Source of the DNA: JAKQDH01 sp029558835
Lineage (GTDB): Bacteria > Planctomycetota > Phycisphaerae > UBA1845
Length of the DNA: 64,000 bases
Reading direction: 5' to 3'
NCBI GenBank assembly: GCA_035356615.1
Contig: DAOQSN010000021.1
Coordinates: 29,786-93,785 of the forward strand
In this document: piece by piece, positions 1-7,812 of the stretch
Layout of the letters: each line of letters begins with the position of its first letter
Position numbering within the stretch: position 1 is the stretch's first letter
Notes under the pieces: generated by a model
What the model was told of the DNA's origin: nothing
The model's input: the letters and a program-made list of their open reading frames with translations, nothing else
Database searches by the model: none
Position numbers and translations under genes: made by a program

Positions 1-979
1 GTTCGGCGGAGGGCCCGTCGCGGCGCGGCCGGCGGGCGGCGATCACCGAGGCCGCCACCCCCACCAGCAACGCGGCCGCAATCACGCTCAGGGAGAACGC
101 GGTCGGAATCGGATGATGGTGCGAAAGCAGCATCTTCACCCCCACGAACGCCAGGATGAACACCAGGCTGGTCTTGAGGTAGCGGAACTTGTCGAGCAGG
201 CTGGCCAGCGCAAAGTACAACGAACGCAGCCCGAGAATGGCGAAAACGTTCGAGGTAAACACCAGGAACGGGTCGCGCGTGATGGCGAAAATCGCCGGGA
301 TCGAGTCCACCGCAAAGAGCACGTCCGTGCTTTCCACCATCAGCAGCACCAGAAACAGCGGCGTGATCGCCCGCCGACCGTCCATACGCACGAAGAACTT
401 CTGCCCCTGCAACTCCGGTGTCACCGGGTAGAAACGGCGGGCCAGGCGGATGAGCGGGTTGCGATCCGGCTCGATGTTCTCCCTTTGGGCCATGAGCATC
501 TTGACGGCCGTCGCCAGCAGCAGCACGCCGAACACGTAAATGATCCACTCGAAGCGCCGGATGAGGGCCACGCCCGCCCCGATCATCACCCCGCGCAGCA
601 CCAGCGCCCCCAGCACGCCCCACATCAGCACGCGATGCTGATACATGCGGGGAATCTGGAAATAGGCGAAGATCAGGGCAATCACGAAGATGTTGTCGAG
701 GCTGAGCGATTTCTCGATCACGTAGCCGGTAAAGAACTGCACGGCCGCCTCGCTCCCGCTCAGCTCGTGACCGATGTCCTTGCCGATGCCCAGCCAGTGG
801 TGTGTGTACAGGTAGTAGACCAGGACGTTGAACAACAGGGCGCAGACGATCCACACCACGGTCCAGGCAAGGGCCTCGCGGGCGCTGATGACGTGGGCCT
901 GGCGGTTGAAGATGCCCAGGTCAATGGCCAGCATCAACAGGACGAAGACGATGAAACCGATCCACAGCAGAATCGTCAT
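1..979 (-). CDS. TerC/Alx-family integral membrane protein (C-terminus cut by window edge)
   Basis: Reading the complement from the ATG at 979 gives an open frame of 326 codons that runs off the left end, so the C-terminus is missing. The protein opens MTILLWIGFIVFVLLMLAID and is made of many hydrophobic helices. It carries the family's two diagnostic blocks: an acidic segment with SLDNIFVIALIF near residues 90-102, and ESTDVLFAVDSIPAIFAITR near residues 213-232. TerC/Alx proteins are membrane proteins linked to metal (manganese) export, pH response and tellurite resistance. The charged residues of the two blocks lie in transmembrane helices and are thought to handle the ion. It starts 24 nt after the corA stop, so the two are probably co-transcribed as a metal-ion pair. 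The substrate cannot be read from sequence. Confidence 0.85.
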   Translation of the reverse strand, partial: MTILLWIGFIVFVLLMLAIDLGIFNRQAHVISAREALAWTVVWIVCALLFNVLVYYLYTHHWLGIGKDIGHELSGSEAAVQFFTGYVIEKSLSLDNIFVIALIFAYFQIPRMYQHRVLMWGVLGALVLRGVMIGAGVALIRRFEWIIYVFGVLLLATAVKMLMAQRENIEPDRNPLIRLARRFYPVTPELQGQKFFVRMDGRRAITPLFLVLLMVESTDVLFAVDSIPAIFAITRDPFLVFTSNVFAILGLRSLYFALASLLDKFRYLKTSLVFILAFVGVKMLLSHHHPIPTAFSLSVIAAALLVGVAASVIAARRPRRDGPSAE

Positions 980-1003
980 AAGCAGCACCCAGGGGCCGCG
1001 ACC

Positions 1004-1987
1004 TCACAGCCAGCGCTTGCGGCGAAAGTACGTCAGCAGGACCACGGCCACGACGAGCATCACCGCGAGCACGCCCCAGAAGCTGGCCGGATGCTCGCCC
1101 GGGGGCCAGACCGGCAGGTTCATGCCGTAGATCCCCGTGATCAACGAGAGCGGCAGCAGCACGCTGGCGAAGATCGTCAGCGTCTTGATGACCGCGTTGA
1201 TGCGCTGGGTGAGGGCGGTGTGGTAGTTGTCGCGCACACCGTTGAGCCGCTCGCGCAGGCCGTCGATCTGCTCGACGACCTTCGTCAGATGGTCCAGAAC
1301 GTGCGCGAAGCGCGGTTCCAGCGCGTCCGGGATGGAGTCGAACGGGTCGCGGGCAAGCTGGCCCACGACCTCGCGCTGGGAAACCGCCAGCTGCCGCAGT
1401 TCCAGCAGCTCCCGCCGCACCGGCAGCGTCGAGCTCAGTACCGTCTCGTCCACGTCGCTGCCCAGCGAACGCTCCTCGAGAGCCTCGATGCGGTCCTCGT
1501 ACTGGTCCACCAAGTGCAGCAGGTTGTCGCCGATCGCGTCGATCAAGCCGTAAAGCAGGAAGGCGGCCCCCTGACCCAGCAGGCTGTCCCCCCGCAACGT
1601 GCAACGGTGATGCAGGTCCCGCACCACCCGCAGCGGGACCCCATGCACGGTGATCAGCCAATTCGTCCCCAGAAACGCGGTGAGCTTCCGCGGCCCCACC
1701 TCGTCCGTCTCCGCCGGTCCGAACAGACCGTAGTAGATCACGACGATATACTGCTCGAACTCGTCGATCCGCGGCCGCTGCTGCCCGCTCAGCGCGTCCT
1801 CCAGTGTGGTCGGCTCGAGGTGAAACGCCTCCCCCACGCGTTGCAGTTCACTGTCGGTCGGGTCCTCCACGTCAATCCAGGTCACGCCCTCCAGCTCCGC
1901 GGCCGACGCCACCGCCTCCTCCACGGAGCTCAGCTTCGCCACCGCACCATCCGCACGCCGGGCAAATCCCGTCATCATGCCCGGCAT
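1004..1987 (-). CDS. corA: CorA-type magnesium/cobalt transporter
   Basis: This 327-aa protein is full length for CorA. A cytoplasmic N-terminal domain (about residues 1-260) is rich in helix-forming charged sequence. Two C-terminal transmembrane helices follow. The signature YGMNLP comes right after the first helix and forms the selectivity loop of the pentameric channel. The protein ends in a short basic tail (YFRRKRWL), as usual for a cytoplasmic C-terminus. It lies directly upstream of the TerC-like gene on the same strand. The first ATG is followed three codons later by a second, so the exact start could shift slightly. Transport of Mg2+ is the family assignment; cobalt or nickel cannot be excluded. 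Confidence 0.95.
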   Translation of the reverse strand: MPGMMTGFARRADGAVAKLSSVEEAVASAAELEGVTWIDVEDPTDSELQRVGEAFHLEPTTLEDALSGQQRPRIDEFEQYIVVIYYGLFGPAETDEVGPRKLTAFLGTNWLITVHGVPLRVVRDLHHRCTLRGDSLLGQGAAFLLYGLIDAIGDNLLHLVDQYEDRIEALEERSLGSDVDETVLSSTLPVRRELLELRQLAVSQREVVGQLARDPFDSIPDALEPRFAHVLDHLTKVVEQIDGLRERLNGVRDNYHTALTQRINAVIKTLTIFASVLLPLSLITGIYGMNLPVWPPGEHPASFWGVLAVMLVVAVVLLTYFRRKRWL

Positions 1988-2275
1988 CCTACGCCGGAGA
2001 CCTCCCCGACGCTAATCCACCGCCTTGTCCGAAACCACCCCCGGCTTCTCCGGGTGTCGTTCGGCAAAGTCAGTCCAAACCGCAACCGTAACGAAGCCAA
2101 CCCTGGTCAGCACCGGCACCGCGCGATCGACGTGGTTGCCTGAAGCTTGCGCCAAACCGACGTGCGCGGGCGTCGCGCCCGTGAGAGCCCCACGTTCGGC
2201 CCCCCCCCCGCTCTGGAGACGAGTTCCCGGAATGGGGTTGGCCGGCGGGCTTGGAAGACGCAAACCACCGACGCC

Positions 2276-2317
2276 GCATGCCGGCGCCCGCTTGAGGCGG
2301 GCTTGGGCATGCCACCC
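2276..2317 (-). repeat. Dispersed palindrome, half copy A
   Basis: The plus strand reads GCATGCCGGCGCCCGCTTGA and ends TTGGGCATGCCACCC. This is the right-hand half of the element family described at 61622-61769; the partner half is missing here. Confidence 0.7.
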
Positions 2318-2326
2318 GGCATCAGT

Positions 2327-2374
2327 CGTTAATCGTCTATCGTCAATCGACAATCGTCAATCGTCAATCGACAA
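2327..2374. repeat. Short tandem repeat of (A)TCGTCAATCGACA type
   Basis: Four to five imperfect 8-14 nt units of CGTCAATCGACAAT type stand in tandem just before the stop of the next gene. Similar low-complexity units occur near 42050 and 49562. Confidence 0.75.
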
Positions 2375-2378
2375 TGCC

Positions 2379-3317
2379 CTAGGGCCCAATGAACAGCACC
2401 TGGAACGCAGCGTAGTCTTCCAAGTCTACGTCGCCGTCGTCGTCGAAGTCGAACGCGGTGCGACACACCACTGACGCGGCCGGGCTCGCGTCCGGCCCGC
2501 CCAGGCACGTGACGAAATCCGCCGCGTCGTCCAGATCGAGGTCGCCGTCCATGTCGTAGTCGCCGGTCACCTCGAAACCAGCAAAGGGCGCTGGGTACTT
2601 GGCGGCCTGATACACCTCGGCCGGACCCGCCGACAGCGGCAGTTGCGCCCAGGCGATGATCCGCAGGTTGTTGTACGTCCACCCCGAGTTCAACGTGACG
2701 TTGCGCGTGTCCACGACGCACTCACCCGGCGTCAAGTTCACATCAACGGTGTCGGTGGCTATGCGGAAGGTGTTGCGCGAGTAGTTCGGCGTGCTCGGGT
2801 AGTAATCCTGGACCACCACGGCGTACAGTCGCAACGTCACCGCGGTCGCGTCCGGCTCCAGACACGCACGGGTCGTGATCTGGTACGTCAGGCCGGAGAC
2901 CTGCTCGGCCGCGACGCGCAGAGTCACGGGCGTCGGCACCGGTTGGCGGGCTAGAAACGCCGCCTCGAACGTGTCGATTGGCCAGACCCTTCCCAAACCA
3001 TCATAGGTCAACCACGGAATGCCGACGCCCCAGATGTTGTAGAAGAAGCCCCGGTCTTCGCCCCACGTTACGGAGTACGGATCCGACTGGTGGTACTCGA
3101 CGACGGCCAGCGTGTCGGGATAGCTGTTGATGATGCCGTTAAGCGCGGTGCCGGCCGTCGGGCACCCTGTGCACCAGGTGGCGGTGAACAACTCGCCGAG
3201 CACCATTCTCTCGGCCGCCGCAGCCGGCGCCGGTGCCCAACCCCCCACGCTCCATATCGCCACCCCGATAAGCAGCCCCGCGCGCAGCGCGCTTACACTC
3301 CGACCCTCACGCAACAC
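2379..3317 (-). CDS. Secreted thioredoxin-fold protein with C-terminal dockerin-like EF-hand repeats
   Basis: The protein is 312 aa from a GTG at 3317, chosen because AAAGGAG sits 6 nt upstream. An in-frame ATG at 3353 lies before this site and would add 12 residues that precede the signal peptide. A signal peptide (AGLLIGVAIWSVGGWAPAPA) is followed by a thioredoxin-like region with the CxxC motif TATWCTGCP. Two calcium-binding-type repeats, DYDMDGDLDLDD and DFDDDGDVDLED, close the protein. They resemble dockerin type I half-repeats, which are common at the C-termini of planctomycete exported proteins. I infer an exported redox or substrate-binding protein held in a cell-surface complex. No cohesin partner is visible here. 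The function is otherwise unknown. Confidence 0.8.
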   Translation of the reverse strand: MLREGRSVSALRAGLLIGVAIWSVGGWAPAPAAAAERMVLGELFTATWCTGCPTAGTALNGIINSYPDTLAVVEYHQSDPYSVTWGEDRGFFYNIWGVGIPWLTYDGLGRVWPIDTFEAAFLARQPVPTPVTLRVAAEQVSGLTYQITTRACLEPDATAVTLRLYAVVVQDYYPSTPNYSRNTFRIATDTVDVNLTPGECVVDTRNVTLNSGWTYNNLRIIAWAQLPLSAGPAEVYQAAKYPAPFAGFEVTGDYDMDGDLDLDDAADFVTCLGGPDASPAASVVCRTAFDFDDDGDVDLEDYAAFQVLFIGP

Positions 3318-3415
3318 GGTGTACTCCTTTCGGAGGATGGAAACCCCCGGCAAGTCGTGGCGAGGTTCCCCGACCTCGTCCCCCCGATGCCTCGGCGGCT
3401 GGTCCGCCGACGTCG

Positions 3416-3421
3416 ATTATA
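3416..3421 (-). promoter_or_regulatory. Candidate -10 box for the secreted thioredoxin-fold gene
   Basis: On the minus strand the sequence reads GGGTATAATCG about 100 nt before the GTG start. No convincing -35 box at the normal distance is seen, so this rests on the perfect TATAAT alone. Confidence 0.35.
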
Positions 3422-3616
3422 CCCAAGCCGGCGCCCGTCATTCCATAGGCAAACCCGGTGCCCCTCCAGCTATATAGGACCACGCGGGTCCACAAAGGAC
3501 CCCGCAGACCGCCGGTCTCCCCCGTTGCGGCCTCGGCCGAAGACGCCGCGGCACCGTGGTTCGGGGGTGTACGCGCTGGAACGAGTGTCGGGCCTGCACA
3601 CGCCGAGGCCACTCCG

Positions 3617-4789
3617 TCAGGGAGCGGCGCGAGGGCCTCGCGCCCGCATCGTCCGGCCACTGCCAGACAAGTGCGCCCGCGTGGCGTCTACCTCTGTCGC
3701 CCGCGCCAACGCCCAGAGGCGACGATGTGCGGTACAGACCGGCAGACGCTGCAACTCCGCCGCGGTCACCCAGCGCCAGACGCCCGGTGATGCCGGATCA
3801 TGGGCCGATGCCACCGGCATACGGTAGACGCGAAAGTCCAGCAGGCGGTGCGTGAGGCGGTGGGTCAGTTCGCCCACGCGGACCAGCGCGGATCGGCGCC
3901 GCAGACCCAGATTCCGCACCAATCCTCGCGCTGTTTCCCGCTCGTTCGCACCGGGCAGGCCATCCTGACCCGGAAACTCCCATAAGCCCGCCCAAAGGCC
4001 CCGCGGCGCTCGCCGACGCACCAGCACACGCTCGCCGCAAACCACGATACCCACGACCGTCAGGACGACGGGGACGGGTCGCCGCTGCCGACGCAGGGGC
4101 AGACTCCCCGCCTGCCCGGCCCGTAAGGCCACGCACTCACGCGACAGCGGACACTCGCCGCAGCGTGGACTTCTCGGCGTGCAGATCATGCTCCCCAGGT
4201 CCATCCACGCCTGATTGAAATCACCGCAGCGGCGGAGAGGCAGCAGTTGCGTTGCCAGGTTAGTCAGCCGCGCCCGCCCGAGCGCGGAAGTGGCGTCTTC
4301 GGTCACGCCGAACAGACGCGCGAGGACGCGCGCGACATTGCCGTCCACCGCGGCCACCCGCTCGCCGAAGGCGATCGACGCCACGGCCGCCGCCGTGTAC
4401 GTGCCGATTCCGGGCAACTTCCGCAACTCGGCCGCTGTCGAGGGAATCGGCCGGCCGTCCTGCCGAAGTTGCCCGGCCGCCCGATGCAGGTTGATCGCCC
4501 GCCGGTAATAGCCCAGCCCCTCCCACGGCTTCAGCACGTCCTCCAGAGGGGCCCGCGCCAGGGCACCCAGCGTCGGGAACCGCCGCAGAAACGGTGCATA
4601 GTAAGTAAGCACCGTTTCCACCCGGGTCTGCTGGAGCATGACCTCGGCCACCCACTGGGCGTAGGCGTCCGTGCTCCGCCGGCGCCAGGGCAAGTCGCGC
4701 CGGTGCCGGTCGTACCAGGCCAGCAGCCGCCGCCGGATTCGCTCGCTCCGGCCAACGGAGAGCTTGAGGTCATTCTGTGGAAGACGCAA
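3617..4789 (-). CDS. mutY: A/G-specific adenine DNA glycosylase MutY
   Basis: MutY removes adenine mispaired with 8-oxoguanine. An HhH-GPD domain has the catalytic-type stretch VAEVMLQQTRVETV, the hairpin LPGIGTYTAAAV and the aspartate in VDGNVARVLARLF. The cysteine ligands of the [4Fe-4S] cluster are CTPRSPRCGECPLSREC (spacing 6-2-5). A C-terminal Nudix-like 8-oxoG recognition domain follows (VVLTVVGIVVCGERVLVRRR). The open frame extends upstream to an ATG at 4936, but those residues are a read-through of dispersed palindrome B and are not MutY-like. I therefore place the start at a TTG (4789), giving 390 aa. An ATG at 4840, inside the repeat, is the alternative. The 299 bases between this gene's stop and the next gene's GTG show only a -10-like box. 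Confidence 0.9.
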   Translation of the reverse strand: MRLPQNDLKLSVGRSERIRRRLLAWYDRHRRDLPWRRRSTDAYAQWVAEVMLQQTRVETVLTYYAPFLRRFPTLGALARAPLEDVLKPWEGLGYYRRAINLHRAAGQLRQDGRPIPSTAAELRKLPGIGTYTAAAVASIAFGERVAAVDGNVARVLARLFGVTEDATSALGRARLTNLATQLLPLRRCGDFNQAWMDLGSMICTPRSPRCGECPLSRECVALRAGQAGSLPLRRQRRPVPVVLTVVGIVVCGERVLVRRRAPRGLWAGLWEFPGQDGLPGANERETARGLVRNLGLRRRSALVRVGELTHRLTHRLLDFRVYRMPVASAHDPASPGVWRWVTAAELQRLPVCTAHRRLWALARATEVDATRAHLSGSGRTMRARGPRAAP

Positions 4790-4818
4790 ACGCCCCCCGC
4801 TGAAGAAGACCACACGAA

Positions 4819-4950
4819 TGGGAAACCCAAAGGGTGGCATGCCCGAGCCGAAGTCGCCGGCATGCTGTTGCAGGAATCGGGTGCTCGCCCGCGACAAGGC
4901 ATGGCGGCGCTGCGCTTGGCCATGCCACCCCGTCAACCGCTCGGTTTCTC
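4819..4950. repeat. Dispersed palindrome, copy B
   Basis: The core runs from GGGTGGCATGCCC at 4832 to GCCATGCCACCC ending at 4930, with inverted halves related to GCCGAAGTCGCCGGCATG and CATGGCGGCGCTGCGCTTGG. It is bordered by GGGAAAC (4820) and GGTTTCTC (about 4942), the remnants of the outer inverted ends. It overlaps the upstream extension of the mutY frame. Confidence 0.85.
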
Positions 4951-5022
4951 CACTGAGGGCGGCTATTAAGCCTCAGCCCTCCCCACACACCCGACCAGGG
5001 AGGGCGAATGCCTCGAGGACTC

Positions 5023-5232
5023 TTACCGTTTCTCCAGGGCGGTACCGCATTGGGCGCAGAAACAGGCGTGTATCCGATTGACTTCCCTGCACTTGGGACA
5101 AACGCGGTGGGGCCGGCGGCAGAACACCGTCAGCAGAATGATGACGACGGCGAAGCCCACACAAATCAGCCCCCCGCTGTTGTTGGCGAAGGGCAAACGC
5201 GCCACCCAGGCGACGGCAGCCACGCTCCACAC
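5023..5232 (-). CDS. Small membrane protein with C-terminal zinc ribbon
   Basis: The protein is 69 aa from a GTG at 5232, preceded by GGAGG with 7-nt spacing. An ATG at 5328 in the same frame would add 32 residues of no obvious character. The sequence starts VWSVAAVAWVARLPF, probably a first hydrophobic segment. A clear transmembrane helix follows (LICVGFAVVIILLTVF). The tail holds two CxxC pairs, CPKC and CAQCG, separated by REVNRIHACF, a rubredoxin-like zinc-ribbon knuckle. I do not recognise the family. Two other proteins in this window (17.9 kb and 28.5 kb) also carry zinc ribbons, one N-terminal and one C-terminal. The cellular role is unknown. Confidence 0.65.
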   Translation of the reverse strand: MWSVAAVAWVARLPFANNSGGLICVGFAVVIILLTVFCRRPHRVCPKCREVNRIHACFCAQCGTALEKR

Positions 5233-5569
5233 CTTCGAGCCTCCTGCAAAGCAGCAGAGAGCATGATCGGCCGGACTGCAGAACTCCGGGCCGCTGCTCT
5301 CTGCATCCCGTTCGGCACGGTTGACCACCGGCGGCGCGGCGGGTTTGCCAGAGCCCGCGCCGGCAGCAAGCTGCCCCGCCGGTGACTACCGGGACATGCC
5401 GCCCGCAACCGTTCTCCTTGCCCTCGACAAGGGCAGGCGTCCTCCCGGCCCGCACGCCTGCACCCGGAGTATAGGCCACGTTGTCTCCGTCGCCAAACAA
5501 GAAACGGGGACGCAGCTAGTTCCTGCACCCCCGTTTCTCCTCCAGGGAAGACTAGCCGCGTCCCTGTTC
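5233..5569. other. Intergenic region
   Basis: These 337 bases separate the zinc-ribbon gene from the thrombospondin-repeat gene upstream of it. They hold one hairpin (5500-5538), listed separately, and no supported gene. Confidence 0.5.
5500..5538 (-). terminator. Possible terminator after the thrombospondin-repeat gene
   Basis: GAAACGGGG (5501-5509) pairs with CCCCGTTTC (5529-5537) around a 19-nt loop, about 35 bases past the stop codon at 5570. There is no strong T-tract, so termination is not certain. Confidence 0.4.
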
Positions 5570-6739
5570 TCACGCGGCCGGGTGCAACCTCCGGCGCCGG
5601 ACGATGACGATGCCCCCCGCCACCAGGACCAGCCCCAGCAAGGCGAAACCACCCAGCGACAACACCGGGACCTGCTGCGTGTCACACGCGTCGCCGATAC
5701 CGTCGCCGTCGGTGTCCTCCTGGAACGGGTTGAAATCGTTGGGGCAGTTGTCGCAGAGGTCGCCGACCGAGTCGTTGTCGGTGTCCACCTGCAGCGGGTT
5801 GTAGAGGCCCGGGCAGTTGTCGGCCATTTCATGGATGCCGTCGCCGTCGCCGTCGGACCCCTCTTCCTCGGCCGGCAGGATGCCGTGGCTGGCCAGCAGT
5901 TCCTGCTCCGGCGTGAGGCGTTTACGCGGCTCGGGCGTGGGGCCCCCCGCACTGCCGTCGCACGGGAACCAGCAGACGCCCAGGAAGAACCCCGGCGCCG
6001 ACGAGGAGGCTGCGAAGGGAATCGCTGCCGTGGCCGGGTCACAGTCGTGATCGGCGAGGCCACCGAGCGTTGTGAACAGCCCGAACCCCGGATCCGTGTG
6101 CGACCAGCAGCCGTCCGTCACGGTGAAGTCAAGCTGCGGCGCGGGGTCCAGCCGCGCAAAGGCAACGCCCGGCACGCCCGAGACTTTCGTAAAATCCAGC
6201 TTCGGGATCACCGGCGTGACCGAGTTGAACCGACCGCCGTTCGGGCAGAGATGATGAATGGTCATCGAACCCAGCGGCTGGGCGCTGACGAGGCCCGAGA
6301 GGCAGACGCGTACGTCGTACTGGGCCGACTCCGCACCGCCGTTGAACATCACGGTGATCGGCATTACGCTCACCAAGTCCAGCGCTTTCATCTGCGTGTC
6401 CACGGTGGCCTGGCTGCTGTATGGATCAGGCAGATTGGCGGTCGTGAGCCGCTCGACGATGGTGTCCGCCATCTCAAAACCCCAGGGCCCAGGCACCGGG
6501 AACGGGTAGCCCGTCAGGTAGATGATCCCGTCAAATGGGTCCGACCCGGGGCCGAAGAAGTCCGCCGGGATCGGGTTGCCGCTGAGGTCATCATACGTGG
6601 GGCCCGGCACCCCCCCCGGCGGCGCCGGCGAACTGAACAAGTCCGAGCCCGGCAAGATCGTACACTGCCCCCAACTCGGCGCGGCCGCCAGGGCGCACGC
6701 CAACAACGCTCCCAACGCCAATCCTAGGATCTGATTCAT
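5570..6739 (-). CDS. Exported surface protein with thrombospondin type 3 repeats and IPTL-CTERM-like anchor
   Basis: The start is the ATG at 6739, which has GGAGGAAGGAG a few bases upstream and opens a signal peptide (MNQILGLALGALLACALA) ending near PSWGQ. Length is 389 aa. The N-terminal 270 residues are Gly/Pro/Asp rich, with scattered cysteines and no family I can name. Around residues 300-360 there are three Asp-rich calcium-binding units of thrombospondin type 3 kind (DGDGDGIHEMADNCPG, DTDNDSVGDLCDNCPN, DTDGDGIGDACD). The tail is VPVLSLGGFALLGLVLVAGG followed by a run of arginines. This matches the pattern of IPTL/PEP-type sorting tails cut by an exosortase-like enzyme. I infer a surface-anchored, calcium-stabilised protein. 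No sorting enzyme is encoded in this window. Confidence 0.8.
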   Translation of the reverse strand: MNQILGLALGALLACALAAAPSWGQCTILPGSDLFSSPAPPGGVPGPTYDDLSGNPIPADFFGPGSDPFDGIIYLTGYPFPVPGPWGFEMADTIVERLTTANLPDPYSSQATVDTQMKALDLVSVMPITVMFNGGAESAQYDVRVCLSGLVSAQPLGSMTIHHLCPNGGRFNSVTPVIPKLDFTKVSGVPGVAFARLDPAPQLDFTVTDGCWSHTDPGFGLFTTLGGLADHDCDPATAAIPFAASSSAPGFFLGVCWFPCDGSAGGPTPEPRKRLTPEQELLASHGILPAEEEGSDGDGDGIHEMADNCPGLYNPLQVDTDNDSVGDLCDNCPNDFNPFQEDTDGDGIGDACDTQQVPVLSLGGFALLGLVLVAGGIVIVRRRRLHPAA

Positions 6740-6892
6740 GACTCCTTCCTCCGCGCGGACCGCATTCGAGATGACTACCTTCCCTGGTGCCCTGACGCGG
6801 ATCGGCATCGCGGCCCGGCGTGCTTGCCCGCGGGACGGCACCTGACCCCGCGTTCGCTTCCGCGAACCGGCCAAACTGAAGTGACACGATGT

Positions 6893-6922
6893 AGCATACC
6901 ACCCGGCAGGGCAGTCCCGCAA
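6893..6922 (-). promoter_or_regulatory. Candidate sigma70-type promoter for the thrombospondin-repeat gene
   Basis: The minus strand reads TTGCGG (6922-6917), an 18-nt spacer, then TATGCT (6898-6893). Transcription would begin about 145 nt before the ATG at 6739. Confidence 0.4.
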
Positions 6923-7218
6923 CCGTCATCACCCCCGATCCGCCGGAATTTGTCCCCCACCCCGGCCGGGCCAACGTTGCCCCCGTGCTTCCGCAACCTC
7001 ATACACCAGGCCCACTTACGCACAACCGGGCGGGCGACCCGCCGCCGACGGCGCCGGCGTTGGATTCGTGTACCTGTTCCGCGTGGGTGCCATGCTCTCA
7101 CCCGCCGCAGGCGGGGGTGGGCATGGGCCGCGGCTGTAAACCCAGGCTGCCCCACGACGTCCGTCGCGTCCCCGCCGTCCGCGGCGGCCCTGCCCGCCGA
7201 TGGTCCGACCCAGACCGC

Positions 7219-7247
7219 TTGACATTTCTTTGCGTCTGGTACACATT
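7219..7247 (+). promoter_or_regulatory. Candidate promoter for the Fur-family gene
   Basis: A perfect TTGACA (7219-7224) is followed, 17 nt later, by a weak -10 CACATT (7242-7247). Start of transcription would fall close to the GTG at 7255 and the ATG at 7264, leaving little or no leader. Confidence 0.4.
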
Positions 7248-7263
7248 TGCATCGGTGACGAAA

Positions 7264-7812
7264 ATGACCGCAGCCAACGAAACAGCCGCGCGCGCCGCGG
7301 ACTTTGAACGTCGCTGCCGACAGCAGGGGCTCACGCTGACCGTGCAGCGGCGCGCCGTCTTCGCCGCCCTGGCCCCGCGCCGGGACCATCCCACCGCGGA
7401 CCAGGTGTATGAGGCCGTGCGGAGGCGCGTCGCGGGCATCTCCCGCACCACGGTCTACCGCGTGCTGGAGACGCTCGTCCGCGCGGGCATCATCACCAAG
7501 GCGTGCCATCCCGGCGCGGCCGCCCGCTACGATCCGCGCCGGCAGCGTCATGACCACCTGGTCTGCCTGCGCTGCGATAAGGTCGTCGATTTCGACGCGG
7601 GGCTTGGCGCGACCCTCAGCGCGCCGCGCAACCGACCGCGCGGCTTCGAAATCCACGAGGTGTGCGTTCACTACCGCGGGCTCTGCCCGGACTGCCGAAC
7701 CCGCTCGTCAAGCCCAGTCCCGTCGACACGTGGGCGCGGGGCTGTTTCCAGATCCGTCGTACGCAAGGGCCGGAAAGCCCACGGGAAACCCCGAAGGAGA
7801 GCAATGCCATGA
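7264..7812 (+). CDS. Fur/PerR-family metal-dependent transcriptional repressor
   Basis: The protein is 182 aa from the ATG at 7264; an in-frame GTG at 7255 is an alternative start. The winged-helix domain has LTLTVQRRAVFAALAPRRDH and the recognition region ISRTTVYRVLETLVRAGII. The dimerisation domain carries the metal site HDHLVCLRC and a second CxxC in GLCPDC, so the structural zinc site of two CxxC pairs is present. The C-terminus has a basic tail of about 40 residues beyond the usual end, and its stop overlaps the next gene's ATG by 4 bases (ATGA). The next gene is a peroxidase-like cytochrome and rubrerythrin lies 2 kb on. I infer a PerR-like peroxide sensor, but Fur or Zur cannot be ruled out from sequence. 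Confidence 0.9.
   Translation: MTAANETAARAADFERRCRQQGLTLTVQRRAVFAALAPRRDHPTADQVYEAVRRRVAGISRTTVYRVLETLVRAGIITKACHPGAAARYDPRRQRHDHLVCLRCDKVVDFDAGLGATLSAPRNRPRGFEIHEVCVHYRGLCPDCRTRSSSPVPSTRGRGAVSRSVVRKGRKAHGKPRRRAMP

Larger units (their letters stand above)
1988..2378. other. Intergenic region with repeats
   Basis: No gene is seen in these 391 bases between corA and the secreted thioredoxin-fold gene. They hold a half copy of the dispersed palindrome (2276-2317) and a tandem ATCGTCAATCGAC-type stretch (2327-2374). Frames across it have no recognisable protein character. Confidence 0.6.
6740..7263. other. Divergent intergenic region
   Basis: These 524 bases separate the minus-strand surface-protein gene from the plus-strand Fur-type gene. 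They hold a promoter candidate for each and a GC-rich stretch with no supported coding sequence. Confidence 0.5.

Noticed and set aside
113..2143. A very long plus-strand open frame opposite TerC and CorA
   Set aside because: It lies on the opposite strand of two well-identified genes and is Arg/His/Gln rich in the manner of antisense frames of high-GC genes.
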